Source: G963674955 sp963674955
GTDB lineage: Bacteria > Desulfobacterota > Desulfovibrionia > Desulfovibrionales > Desulfovibrionaceae
DNA length: 64,000 nucleotides
NCBI GenBank assembly: GCA_963674955.2
Contig: CAXXKR010000004.1
Coordinates: forward strand, 372,001 to 436,000
Direction of reading: 5' to 3'
The notes under the pieces are model-generated. The model searched no databases and was not told the DNA's origin. It saw only the letters and a list, made by a program, of their open reading frames with translations. Below are positions 43,269 to 52,549 of the stretch, piece after piece (the stretch's first letter is position 1; each line of letters begins with the position of its first letter). Made by a program: the position numbers and the translations under genes.

Positions 43269-45716
43269 ATGAAGCCTCGGCCCGGATCGTTCGATGGAAG
43301 TGATTTTGTCGGGCCGTCCACCTTGGCCACGCCGGGTCTTTTCACCTGGCAGATTAATTTCATGGCTTATGTTCTGGGCCTGTTGTCCTTTGAATTCATG
43401 CCCGCCGCCTTGGCGGGCTTTTTTGCGCTCTGGCTCATGTGCCGGGAGTTGTTCAGGCGCAGACTTCCAGTGCTTGTCCTGATTTTGTGCTTTGTTGCGG
43501 GATTCGGTCATGTTTGGATGCGCATGCCGCAACCGCCGTCGGAAGTTCCAGGTTGGATTGAGAGTCGCGAGAAAGTCATTGTCCGCGGGACTGTTCATCA
43601 GGTCAGGTCCAGGCCGGAGAAAAAGCTGCGCGTCATTTTGGCCGATGTCGTATGCAGGTTGCCGGGCGGGCGGGATGCGGAGTTGCCTGGAAAGCTGAAC
43701 TGGACTTGGGAAAGGCCCCTTGAAAGGCCTGTGCCGGGGCAGGCAGTGGAGCTTGAGGCCAGGGTGAAGCCTATTCGCTGGTTCGCAAATCCCGGTCTCT
43801 GGGACTACGATCTCTACTGGCAGTGCAGGGGTGTGTTCTACCGGATATATTCACGCGGCAAAAGCGGCGTTTTGTCCATCACGGGCGATGCGGGCGGTAA
43901 TTCGATCAGGCCGCGCGAGAGGGTTGTGAGCAAACTGTTGGCTTCTTTGCCCGAGTCCCAGGGCGGAGCTATGCTCCTGGCCCTGATGACCGGTGATCGC
44001 TTTAACCTGACCCAGGAAACAATCGACGACATGCGCATGGCCGGTCTGTCGCACACTTTGGCTCTCTCCGGCCTGCATCTCGGCTTCGTGGCCGGGATCG
44101 GCCTGGGACTGGCCTGGCTGGCAGGTCTGGTCCGGCCCCAAATATACTTGCGTGTACCCAGGCCCAAATTGGCCGTGATTTTCGCCGCGCCCCTTGTCCT
44201 GACCTATCTCTGGCTGGGCCAGTTTGCCCCGTCCCTTGTTCGGGCGGCCTGCATGTTCGGGTTCTGGGGCGCACTTTTGTTCATGAACCGGGGACGCGTG
44301 CTGCTTGACGGCCTTTTCTGGGCTCTTGCCTTGATACTCATGATTTCGCCTCTTTCAGTCTTTGATCTCAGCTTGCAACTGTCGGCGGTGGCCGTCGCCG
44401 GAATCGGAGTGTTTTATCCCATGCTGAGGCGGCATATTTCTTTGTCTGGCGGGCTTGCCCGACGGATTTTGGGGAACGGCCTGAGCCTGCTCGCTCTGAC
44501 GGTTTGCGCCAATCTGGCGCTTCTGCCCCTTTCCACCTGGTACTTCGGAAATATCGCGCCGAATCTGCTGACCAACGTCGTTTGGCTGCCCTTGCTCGGA
44601 CTGGCCGTGATGCCATTGGGACTGGCGGGCATGGCATGCGTTTTTCTGCCGGGTTTAGACGTGGTCGGCGGCGGCCTGCTTAATTTGTCCGCTTCGCTGC
44701 TCGACCTTATGCTGTCCGGACTGCATCATTTGTCCGTCAAGGGCCTTTTGCCCCTTGCATCGGTTCTGAGGCCTCATTGGCCGACCCTTATGGGCTACTG
44801 CCTTTTGCTCATGCTTTTGGCGACCATGGGCAAGGGACGTAAAATTTCCTGGAAAATCGCTGCGCTGGCCGCAGGCATGCTCATGGTTCCAACAGTCGAC
44901 TCGGCAGTGAAGGACATGCGCAACGAGGTAAATCTGGCGCTGGTGGATGTCGGACAGGGACAAGCCGTCCTTGTTACCGCGCCGGGGGGAGTGCGTTGCC
45001 TCATAGACGGAGGCGGTTTCAGGAGCAGGACTTTCGACATAGGCGAGGCCGTTGTCGGCCCTTGCCTGGCCTGGGGCAGGGCTCCGGTTATTGATGTCGT
45101 TGTTCTTTCGCATTCCCATGTGGATCACTACCAGGGTCTTTTGCATCTTCTTGAAAATTTCGAGGTTGGAAGGTTCGTCACCAACGGCAATCTTCCCGGC
45201 GGCTGGTACGGCAAAAGGTTCAAGTCGATTCTTATGAATGCGGGGCTGGAACGGGAAACCTTTGCTGCGGGAGATGAATTGGATTTGGGAAGCGGGGTGA
45301 AGCTTTCAGCCATACATCCGGACAGGAAATACAGGTCGAGCAACGCCAATGACCGCTCCCTGGTTTTTCTCCTGACATGGAACGGCAGGCCTTTGGCTTT
45401 GATTCCGGGTGACGCCGAAGACAACGCCCTGGCGGCGATCCTGAGCAGCGGCGTGGAGATCAAGGCCCAGGCCCTTGTCTTGCCGCATCACGGCGGCGGG
45501 CCGAGCCTTGTGCCGGGTTTTGTCCAAAAGGTCTCGCCTGATGTGGGACTGTGCAGTTGCGGTTATTTGAACAAGTTCGATTTTCCTTTGACAGAGGTGC
45601 GGGGGATTCTGGCTGTTGACAATTGTTCATTGTTCACCACTTCGGATAACGGCATGATTTCAGTTCATTGGAATCAGGATGAGGCGTCCGGTTTTCGTGT
45701 CGAAACCGCGAAGTGA
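43269..45716 (+). CDS. comEC: ComEC/Rec2-type DNA uptake channel protein
   Basis: 815 residues from the ATG at 43269, eight bases after GGGAGG. N-terminal membrane helices and a soluble OB-like domain (DUF4131-type), then the competence membrane domain with LSHTLALSGLHLGFVAGIGLGL near residue 260, then a C-terminal metallo-beta-lactamase domain from about 545 with the HxHxDH motif SHSHVDHYQG. It carries single-stranded DNA across the inner membrane in natural transformation. No other competence gene is nearby; in many anaerobes comEC stands alone. Confidence 0.92.
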   Translation: MKPRPGSFDGSDFVGPSTLATPGLFTWQINFMAYVLGLLSFEFMPAALAGFFALWLMCRELFRRRLPVLVLILCFVAGFGHVWMRMPQPPSEVPGWIESREKVIVRGTVHQVRSRPEKKLRVILADVVCRLPGGRDAELPGKLNWTWERPLERPVPGQAVELEARVKPIRWFANPGLWDYDLYWQCRGVFYRIYSRGKSGVLSITGDAGGNSIRPRERVVSKLLASLPESQGGAMLLALMTGDRFNLTQETIDDMRMAGLSHTLALSGLHLGFVAGIGLGLAWLAGLVRPQIYLRVPRPKLAVIFAAPLVLTYLWLGQFAPSLVRAACMFGFWGALLFMNRGRVLLDGLFWALALILMISPLSVFDLSLQLSAVAVAGIGVFYPMLRRHISLSGGLARRILGNGLSLLALTVCANLALLPLSTWYFGNIAPNLLTNVVWLPLLGLAVMPLGLAGMACVFLPGLDVVGGGLLNLSASLLDLMLSGLHHLSVKGLLPLASVLRPHWPTLMGYCLLLMLLATMGKGRKISWKIAALAAGMLMVPTVDSAVKDMRNEVNLALVDVGQGQAVLVTAPGGVRCLIDGGGFRSRTFDIGEAVVGPCLAWGRAPVIDVVVLSHSHVDHYQGLLHLLENFEVGRFVTNGNLPGGWYGKRFKSILMNAGLERETFAAGDELDLGSGVKLSAIHPDRKYRSSNANDRSLVFLLTWNGRPLALIPGDAEDNALAAILSSGVEIKAQALVLPHHGGGPSLVPGFVQKVSPDVGLCSCGYLNKFDFPLTEVRGILAVDNCSLFTTSDNGMISVHWNQDEASGFRVETAK

Positions 45717-45805
45717 TCAAATTTTCTTGTTCTCTTGGCCGAAATCTGTTTTTTTATTATAAGTTGTCGGGTTATAGATAAGCGTAAGCAAGTTTAAGGT
45801 TGATC

Positions 45806-46666
45806 ATGAGTGATGTCCGGAAGAATCTGATGCAGGCCGTGGAAAGACTGCCTGCTTTCCCCAAGAGCGTTCATCAGGTCATAACGATGTCGGCGGACAT
45901 CAATTGTTCCCAAAAGGAACTTGTCGAGGTCGTCAAAAGAGACCCGGTATTGACGCTTAAGATTTTGAAACTTGTCAATTCTCCATATTTCGGTCTGGTC
46001 AAGGAAGTGACGTCCATCAATCAGGCAAGTGTATACCTGGGATTGAACACTCTGAAGAATGTCGCTCTGGGTCTGGCCGTGGTTGGGGCCTTTCCCAGTA
46101 AGAAGATGCCCGGCTTCACCCCCGAGGAGTTTTGGCTTCATTCCCTTTCTGTGGCGGCGATTTCCAAAACGATGGGTGAAAGGGTCATTGTGGGCCGGGA
46201 AAGCGACAGCGATCACTTTGTCGCAGGGCTTTTGCACGATGTCGGAAAACTTGTTTTTGCATTGTATATGCCGGAATTGTTTCAGCAGGCGCTTGAACTG
46301 GCCCATACGGATGCAATGCCGCTTCATGTGGCGGAGAAAGAGGTCATTGGGGCGGATCACGCTGAAGTCGGGGCTCTGTTGACCGAGAAATGGAATCTTT
46401 CAAAAACCCTGATCAAGGCCATTTCCGGTCACCATTCGGATGAGATCGGCAAATTGGAATGGGCCACCCAATGCGTGTTTGTCGCTGACCAGATCAGCAA
46501 GAAAATGAACTATGGCTTTGCCGGAGAGTCTTTGATAGATACTTTCCCGGAATCGTTGTTGGACGCGCTGTCTACGGATATTGACGGCTTGATCGCGTCA
46601 ATGCCGGATCTTGGTGAGGAAGTTGATCGGGCCAGGGCCTTTATCCAGCTCGGAGATTCAATCTGA
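45806..46666 (+). CDS. HDOD-domain signalling protein
   Basis: 286 residues from the ATG at 45806, seven bases after AAGG. HDOD pattern: ERLPAFPKSVHQVITMSAD, VVKRDPVLTLKILKLVNSPYFGL, VYLGLNTLKNVALGLAV, then VAGLLHDVGKLVFA and ISGHHSD. HDOD proteins are non-catalytic relatives of HD phosphohydrolases that work in regulation of motility, stress or cyclic nucleotide signalling. Its stop overlaps the next gene's start by one base (TGATG), indicating co-translation with the first metallo-hydrolase. Confidence 0.92.
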   Translation: MSDVRKNLMQAVERLPAFPKSVHQVITMSADINCSQKELVEVVKRDPVLTLKILKLVNSPYFGLVKEVTSINQASVYLGLNTLKNVALGLAVVGAFPSKKMPGFTPEEFWLHSLSVAAISKTMGERVIVGRESDSDHFVAGLLHDVGKLVFALYMPELFQQALELAHTDAMPLHVAEKEVIGADHAEVGALLTEKWNLSKTLIKAISGHHSDEIGKLEWATQCVFVADQISKKMNYGFAGESLIDTFPESLLDALSTDIDGLIASMPDLGEEVDRARAFIQLGDSI

Positions 46667-47547
46667 TGAAAGTAAAATTTTGGGGCACTCGCGGTTCAAT
46701 ACCGGCGCCGGGACCAAATACGGTCAAGTACGGCGGCAATACGACGTGCATAGAAGTTCACGGCTCCAATGACGAAATCGTCATTCTGGACGCAGGCACA
46801 GGAATAAGGGAATTGGGCCTGGAGCTTGCCCGGCGGATGCCGGTGGAGTGCTCCCTGCTTGTGACGCATACCCATTGGGATCATATCCACGGCTTGCCTT
46901 TTTTCGTCCCCTTGTTTGTTCCGGGCAACAAGATAGTGATTTACGGGCCGCCCGATCCAATCACCCTGTCCGGGGTGGAAAGAGTCTTGTCCTCACAAAT
47001 GGCTTATCCACATTTCCCGGTGAGGGTGGCCGAGTTGAAGTCCGACATCGTATATGAAACAGTCAAGGAAGGATCGGAGATCGAGATAGGCAGCCTCAAG
47101 GTTTCGGCAACGGTCATGAATCATCCGGCCCTGACCTTCGGTTTCAGGATCGAATGCGAGGGTAAATCGGTTTTTTTCACTGGCGACCATGAGCCTTTTT
47201 TCAATATCTATGCTCCAGGGGACAAGGACTATCAAACTTATGAAGAGATAGTTCAGGAAAGAAAACACGGCTTGATTGACTTTATTTCAGGTGTGGACGT
47301 GTTCATAGCCGATTCCCAATATACTCCCGAAGAGTATCCCTCAAAAATCGGCTGGGGGCATTCCACTCACGAAGACAGTCTAGCCTTGGCCAAGGCTGCA
47401 AAAGTCAAATCCCTGTATATGACCCACCATGAGATAACCAGGACGGACAGAGTGCTGGATTCCATACTCGAAAAGATAAGGGATAAAAACGATTTTCCGG
47501 GTTTGGATGTCCACATGGCTGCGGAAGGTCTTGTAATTGAAATATAA
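46666..47547 (+). CDS. Metallo-beta-lactamase-fold hydrolase (paralog 1)
   Basis: 293 residues. KFWGTRGSIPAPGPNTVKYGGNTTC at the N terminus, ILDAGTGIRELG, the metal motif THTHWDHIHGLPFF, and VFFTGDHEPF with a second Asp/His set. This is the RNase-Z-like subgroup often linked to cyclic nucleotide or nucleic-acid phosphodiester cleavage. The true substrate is unknown. It is translationally coupled to the HDOD gene, and a paralog follows after 143 bases. Confidence 0.9.
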   Translation: MKVKFWGTRGSIPAPGPNTVKYGGNTTCIEVHGSNDEIVILDAGTGIRELGLELARRMPVECSLLVTHTHWDHIHGLPFFVPLFVPGNKIVIYGPPDPITLSGVERVLSSQMAYPHFPVRVAELKSDIVYETVKEGSEIEIGSLKVSATVMNHPALTFGFRIECEGKSVFFTGDHEPFFNIYAPGDKDYQTYEEIVQERKHGLIDFISGVDVFIADSQYTPEEYPSKIGWGHSTHEDSLALAKAAKVKSLYMTHHEITRTDRVLDSILEKIRDKNDFPGLDVHMAAEGLVIEI

Positions 47548-47690
47548 AATCCAGTCAGCTTTGTTTCCTTCATTTTTGCCTTGCCTTGCACCTTAGCTTT
47601 TAGTTGCCATAAAACGTCCCTGCGTTTATGTACTTCGCACCAATCGAATGTTGAGTCGGATATGCGATTACATACTCAGGAGATTGATTT

Positions 47691-48530
47691 GTGCTAGTGC
47701 GTTGTTGGGGTTCCAGGGGGTCCATCCCCGTTTCTGGCAAGGAATTCATCAAGTATGGTGGAGATACCTGCTGCATTGAAATCAGGACCAGGAACGATGA
47801 GATAATCATCATCGATGCGGGCTCTGGAATCAGGAGACTTGGGAATCATCTGATGGCGGAGGGCCGGCACGAGTATGCACTTCTGTTTACCCATTCGCAT
47901 TGGGACCATATCCTGGGCTTGCCCTTTTTCAAGCCGATTCATGCCGCTGAAACCAGAATGAAGATCCACAGCTGCCGCATGCCCTTGGACAAAGTGCGGT
48001 CTCTGGTGGCCCATACCCTGGAGCAGCCATACTTTCCCGTCCCCTACGATCAGGTCGCGGCCCGGATCGAATATTCTGAACCGCGAATCGATTCCTTTAA
48101 AATCGATTCCGTGACGGTCTCGACCATTCCTGTGAGCCATCCCAACCAGGGACAGGGGTTTCGTTTCGACGAGGATGGGGTCAGTTTTGTCTTCCTCACC
48201 GACAACGAATTGTCGTTTGTTAACGATGGGGGGCTTGAAACTGATAAGTATGTCGAATTCTCGCGGGGTGCGGACTTGTTCATTCATGACGCCGAATATA
48301 CGCGCACTGAATACGAAATTAGGCATGGTTGGGGGCATTCCTATTACAAGGACGCCCTTGAGACCGCTATAAAGGCGGAAGTCGGTTCTTTTGGCCTTTT
48401 TCATCACAATCAAGACCGAACCGATCTCCAAGTGGATTCGATTGTTGCAGAGTGCCATGACTACTTGTCGTCAAAAAAACACAAACTGGATTGTTTCGGC
48501 GTGGCACAAGATTTCGAAGTGATGCTCTGA
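47691..48530 (+). CDS. Metallo-beta-lactamase-fold hydrolase (paralog 2)
   Basis: 279 residues from a GTG nine bases after AGGAG. It has the same architecture as the previous gene: RCWGSRGSIPVSGKEFIKYGGDTCC, IIDAGSGIRRLG, metal motif THSHWDHILGLPFF, VFLTDNELSF. The TDNE sequence replaces the TGDHE of paralog 1, so one metal-site His is different. Probably a tandem duplication that has diverged. It comes before a single-domain response regulator. Confidence 0.9.
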   Translation: MLVRCWGSRGSIPVSGKEFIKYGGDTCCIEIRTRNDEIIIIDAGSGIRRLGNHLMAEGRHEYALLFTHSHWDHILGLPFFKPIHAAETRMKIHSCRMPLDKVRSLVAHTLEQPYFPVPYDQVAARIEYSEPRIDSFKIDSVTVSTIPVSHPNQGQGFRFDEDGVSFVFLTDNELSFVNDGGLETDKYVEFSRGADLFIHDAEYTRTEYEIRHGWGHSYYKDALETAIKAEVGSFGLFHHNQDRTDLQVDSIVAECHDYLSSKKHKLDCFGVAQDFEVML

Positions 48531-48670
48531 TTTTTTTCTTGAATTTTCAAATTATATAATTGATCATTATTAGACCATTCGCTTGATTTTCTTTCTTGGA
48601 AATGAGAAAGATTACTGGCAAGATGGATTTTGACTGAACGATTAGATAAAATCCTATGGGAGGTGTGAAT

Positions 48671-49078
48671 GTGAGAGTGCTCATAGTAGATGACGATTAC
48701 TATTGCCGCAGCATGCTCCACGATATGCTACGTCCCATAGCCGAGTGCGATATTGCCGTAAACGGCGAGGAAGCGGTTTTTGCCTTCAAGCAGGCGCTGG
48801 ACAGTAAAAATCCCTATGACCTGGTCTGCCTTGATTTGGTAATGCCTGAATTGGATGGCCATCAGACCTTGAAGGAAATGCGTTCCATGGAACGGGAATC
48901 CGGTGTTCATCCCATGAGCGAAGCCAAGGTCATCGTCACGACTGTGCTTGATGACGACAAGGAAACCAACGATGCTTTTTTTCTTGGCGGGGCCACTTCG
49001 TACATGGTCAAACCAATTGATGAAAAAAAGCTTATGCAGGAACTGGATTCACTTGGACTCCTCGAAGTCGCAGACTGA
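48671..49078 (+). CDS. Stand-alone response regulator (CheY-like receiver)
   Basis: 135 residues from a GTG six bases after GGAGGT; an ATG at 48656 in the same frame overlaps the ribosome site itself. MRVLIVDDDYYCRSML holds the acidic pair; the phospho-acceptor Asp is in LVCLDLVMPELDG, with a Thr in VIVTTVLDD and the Lys in YMVKPID. No output domain. The kinase partner is unknown. It ends the HDOD / metallo-hydrolase / receiver cluster. Confidence 0.9.
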   Translation: MRVLIVDDDYYCRSMLHDMLRPIAECDIAVNGEEAVFAFKQALDSKNPYDLVCLDLVMPELDGHQTLKEMRSMERESGVHPMSEAKVIVTTVLDDDKETNDAFFLGGATSYMVKPIDEKKLMQELDSLGLLEVAD

Positions 49079-49255
49079 TCTAACCACCTGTGATAGTATC
49101 CCAAAATATGTCGGGAGCCGTTGGGCTGCCGTCTTCCCCGAAAAACCCTTTCCCTCTTATTGCCTGAAATAGCTTGAATTGTCTGAATCCAGTGACGGTA
49201 TTGGGCATTTGATGTTCTCTGCGAAGTGATTTAATATTTTTTTTTTAAGATTATA

Positions 49256-49278
49256 TCCCCAGTTATCGGGGTTTTTTT
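49256..49278 (+). terminator. Small terminator-like hairpin ahead of the RicT-like gene
   Basis: CCCC/GGGG stem with a 7-base loop followed by seven T, only 14 bases before the start at 49293. The stem is short. It may terminate the upstream receiver gene or attenuate the next one. Confidence 0.5.
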
Positions 49279-49292
49279 ATGCAGGACAGCAA

Positions 49293-50438
49293 ATGAGTCA
49301 AATATTAGGTGTTAAGTTCAATGATTACGGACAAGTATATTACTTTTCGTCCGGACCTTTCGTGGTGCGTGAAGCGCAGGAGGTCATAGTCAAGACGGAC
49401 CAGGGAATGGGACTCGGTCGAGTTGTCTTGGTTCGCCAGGCTGAATTGTCTGAAAACGGAGAAGAGGACGAAGGCCACAAACCCATATACCGCCTTGCCA
49501 ATGAGCAGGACCTGGAAACCTTGGCGGAAAATGACAAGTTGTCACGTGAAGCTTACGGCTGCTGCCGGAAATGCATTCAGGAGCGCAAGCTGGACATGAA
49601 GCTTGTGGACGTGGAGGTGTTTTTTGATCGCAGCAAGATGGTTTTTTATTTCACGGCGCCGGGACGCATTGATTTTCGGGAGTTGATCAAGGATCTGGTT
49701 CGTGAATACCGTACCCGCATAGAGCTCAGGCAGATCGGTGTGCGCCATGAAACCCAGATGATCGGAGCCTTGGGCAATTGCGGTCAGATATGCTGCTGCC
49801 GCAGGTTCATGCGCAAGTTTGTTCCGGTGACCATAAAAATGGCCAAGGAGCAGAATCTGTTTCTCAATCCTACCAAGATTTCCGGAATCTGCGGACGACT
49901 TTTGTGTTGCCTGAGTTTTGAGCAACAGGGTTATGAGGAGTTTCACAAGCTTTGTCCAAAAATCGGCAGGCGCTACCAGACCAAGCTGGGAATGGCCAAG
50001 GTTTTCCGATCCAATTTTTTCAAGAAAACACTGACCTTGAGTTTGGATAACGGAGAGGAGAAAGAAGTCGCCATCGAAGAATGGCATGAAATTGTAAACA
50101 TGATGCCGGACGGTGAGGCCGAGCCCGGAGACAAGGTACAGGTCGTTGCCAAGGCTTCGGCCCCGAAGCCTGAAAGGGAGGCAAAAGAAGCCAGGGAGGC
50201 AAGGGAAGATGGTTCAAAGCCAAAGGGCCCCCCGCCTTCAAGTGAACGTTCGCCCGGCAGGCCTGTTGATGGCAACAACGGCCGCAGTGACGTGGACAGG
50301 GAAATGACGGCGCAAGTGGATGATATCCCGGAACGCCTTCAGGATGACAATTCCAAACAGGCTGACAAGACCTTCAAGCCTGCGCCCAAAGGACGCAGAC
50401 CCAGACGCAGGCGCAGGAAGCCAAAATCGCAAAAATAG
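49293..50438 (+). CDS. PSP1-domain protein, RicT-like
   Basis: 381 residues. The PSP1 core covers about residues 1-265: VKFNDYGQVYYFSSGPF, then the typical FYFTAPGRIDFRELIKDLVREYRTRIELRQIGVRHETQM. Cys-rich clusters read GNCGQICCCRRFM and GICGRLLCCLSFEQQGY, the iron-sulfur ligand region of RicT/YaaT proteins. A ~100-residue low-complexity tail (Lys/Arg/Glu/Pro) is unusual, ending with a basic RRPRRRRRKPKSQK that could contact RNA. RicT is part of a complex that affects RNA processing in Bacillus; its role here is inferred. Twelve bases separate it from metG, a common pairing. Confidence 0.85.
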   Translation: MSQILGVKFNDYGQVYYFSSGPFVVREAQEVIVKTDQGMGLGRVVLVRQAELSENGEEDEGHKPIYRLANEQDLETLAENDKLSREAYGCCRKCIQERKLDMKLVDVEVFFDRSKMVFYFTAPGRIDFRELIKDLVREYRTRIELRQIGVRHETQMIGALGNCGQICCCRRFMRKFVPVTIKMAKEQNLFLNPTKISGICGRLLCCLSFEQQGYEEFHKLCPKIGRRYQTKLGMAKVFRSNFFKKTLTLSLDNGEEKEVAIEEWHEIVNMMPDGEAEPGDKVQVVAKASAPKPEREAKEAREAREDGSKPKGPPPSSERSPGRPVDGNNGRSDVDREMTAQVDDIPERLQDDNSKQADKTFKPAPKGRRPRRRRRKPKSQK

Positions 50439-50449
50439 GATGACCAGCT

Positions 50450-52369
50450 TTGGGTAAATTTTATATAACAACCCCGATTTATTACGTTAATGCAAAGCCT
50501 CATCTGGGCCATGCCTATACGTCCATCATCGCTGATGCGCTTAATCGTTTTCATTTGCTCATGGGCGATGAATGCTTTTTCCTTACGGGAACCGACGAGC
50601 ACGGCGACAAGATAGTCAAATCCGCTGAAGCCAACGGCCAGACCCCCAAGGAATTCGTCGATGAAATAAGCGGCCTCTTTCGGAATCTCTGGTCCGATCT
50701 TGATGTGAAGTACAGCAAGTTCATCAGGACCACAGACGCCAAGCACAAGGCTTGCGTCCAGGAAATACTGCAAAGGGTATACGACAACGGGGACATATAC
50801 TTCGACGAGTACGGCGGGCACTATTGCGTCGGCTGCGAACGTTTCCTGACTGAAAAGGAACTGGTGAACGGCAAGTGCCCGGAGCACGACATTGAGCCGG
50901 AGTACATAGCCGAGAAGAATTATTTTTTTCGCATGTCCAAGTATCAGGACTGGCTCATAGACCACATCAACAGGAATCCGGATTTCATCAGGCCCTCGCA
51001 ATACAGGAAAGAGGTGCTCAGCCTGCTTGAATCCGGCGCCTTGGACGACCTGTGCATTTCCCGCCCCAAATCCAGGCTCACATGGGGCATAGAGCTGCCC
51101 TTTGACGACGATTTCGTCTGCTATGTCTGGTTTGACGCCCTGATCAACTATCTGAGCGCTCTGGGCTACCCCAATGGCGGCAATTACGAAAAATTCTGGC
51201 CCGTGGCCAATCATCTCGTGGCCAAGGACATCCTGAAGCCCCACGCCATTTTTTGGCCGACAATGCTCAAGGCCGCCGGCATAGATGTCTACCAGCGTTT
51301 GAATGTTCACGGCTACTGGCTGGTCAAGGACACCAAGATGTCAAAGTCTCTGGGAAACGTCATCGAACCTTTGAAGATGATGGAGACTTACGGACTGAAC
51401 GCCTTCAGGTATTTTCTGCTCAGGGAGATGGGCTTCGGCTCGGACTCCAGCTTTTCGGAAGATGCTCTTGTAGGCAGGTTGAATGCCGATTTGGCCAATG
51501 ATCTAGGTAATCTTTTTAACAGAACTCTTTCCATGACCCACAAGTATTTCGGCGGCAAGATTCCCTGTCCAGGCGACGAAGGGGCGGAAGACGCGGAAAT
51601 CAAGAAACTCGGCCGCGATGCACTGACAAGGTATCAGGAATCCTTTCTTGAAATGAAATTTTCAGTGGGTTTGGAATCCCTCTGGGAATTGGTCCGCGGT
51701 TTGAACAAGTACATTGATGAAACGGCTCCATGGACCCTTTACAAAAACAAGGACATGTCCAGATTGTCCACCGTCATGTACGTGATGCTGGAAAACATGA
51801 GAAAGATAGCCGTTCATCTTTGGCCGGTGATGCCGGACGCCTCAGTGAAGATGCTGGGCCAGTTGGGCATTGTCTTTGACGCCGAGAAGGTCAACTTGTC
51901 AAAGGAGTTGGATGTATGGGGGCTTCTGGAAAGCAACGTCCAGGTTGCCGAGTTTTCGAATTTGTTTCCGCGAGTTGAAGTTGAAAAGGCGTCTCATGCC
52001 GGACCGGCAAAGAAAAATGGCAATGCCAAGGATAATGGGAGCGGTTTAGTGGATTTCGAAGACTTTCAAAAATTGGATTTGCGTGTCGGCACTGTCGTCA
52101 AGGTTGAAAAACATCCCGATGCAGACAAGCTTCTGATTGTGCAAGTGGACATTGGAGAAGACGAGGTGCGGCAGGTCGTCGCGGGTCTGGCGGAATTCTA
52201 TTCTCCCGAAGATCTCAAGGGCAGACAAGTTGTGGTCGTTGCCAATCTGAAGCCGAGAAAACTTAGAAAGCAATTGTCGCAGGGCATGATTCTGGCCGTC
52301 AAGGATGCAAAGGGTATGAAGCTGCTTACTTCAACGGAGCAGGTGGTCAACGGCAGCAAGGTGAGCTAG
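50450..52369 (+). CDS. metG: Methionyl-tRNA synthetase
   Basis: 639 residues from a TTG start. The class I signature is present as HLGHAYTS (HIGH box) and KMSKSLGNVI (KMSKS loop). Between them is a zinc knuckle of the single-CxxC type (CVGCERFLTEKELVNGKCPEHD). The anticodon-binding helical domain is followed, after a Lys/Asn-rich linker near 520, by a C-terminal tRNA-binding OB domain (FQKLDLRVGTVVKVEKHPDADKLL). It charges tRNA-Met for initiation and elongation. Confidence 0.95.
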   Translation: MGKFYITTPIYYVNAKPHLGHAYTSIIADALNRFHLLMGDECFFLTGTDEHGDKIVKSAEANGQTPKEFVDEISGLFRNLWSDLDVKYSKFIRTTDAKHKACVQEILQRVYDNGDIYFDEYGGHYCVGCERFLTEKELVNGKCPEHDIEPEYIAEKNYFFRMSKYQDWLIDHINRNPDFIRPSQYRKEVLSLLESGALDDLCISRPKSRLTWGIELPFDDDFVCYVWFDALINYLSALGYPNGGNYEKFWPVANHLVAKDILKPHAIFWPTMLKAAGIDVYQRLNVHGYWLVKDTKMSKSLGNVIEPLKMMETYGLNAFRYFLLREMGFGSDSSFSEDALVGRLNADLANDLGNLFNRTLSMTHKYFGGKIPCPGDEGAEDAEIKKLGRDALTRYQESFLEMKFSVGLESLWELVRGLNKYIDETAPWTLYKNKDMSRLSTVMYVMLENMRKIAVHLWPVMPDASVKMLGQLGIVFDAEKVNLSKELDVWGLLESNVQVAEFSNLFPRVEVEKASHAGPAKKNGNAKDNGSGLVDFEDFQKLDLRVGTVVKVEKHPDADKLLIVQVDIGEDEVRQVVAGLAEFYSPEDLKGRQVVVVANLKPRKLRKQLSQGMILAVKDAKGMKLLTSTEQVVNGSKVS

Positions 52370-52549
52370 CCCTTTTTGCCAAGGTCCGCCGGCGGTGAAG
52401 AAAATTGTTGCGCGGCAACCATCTTCTTGCCTACGCACCTGATATGGTTTACTGGAATCAGCGTTCCGGCCCATCGGGAACCGACAGCATGATTATCCGC
52501 AATTTCAAGTATCTTTTGTGTAGTAACTCAAACACCTTTCGGTGAATTT

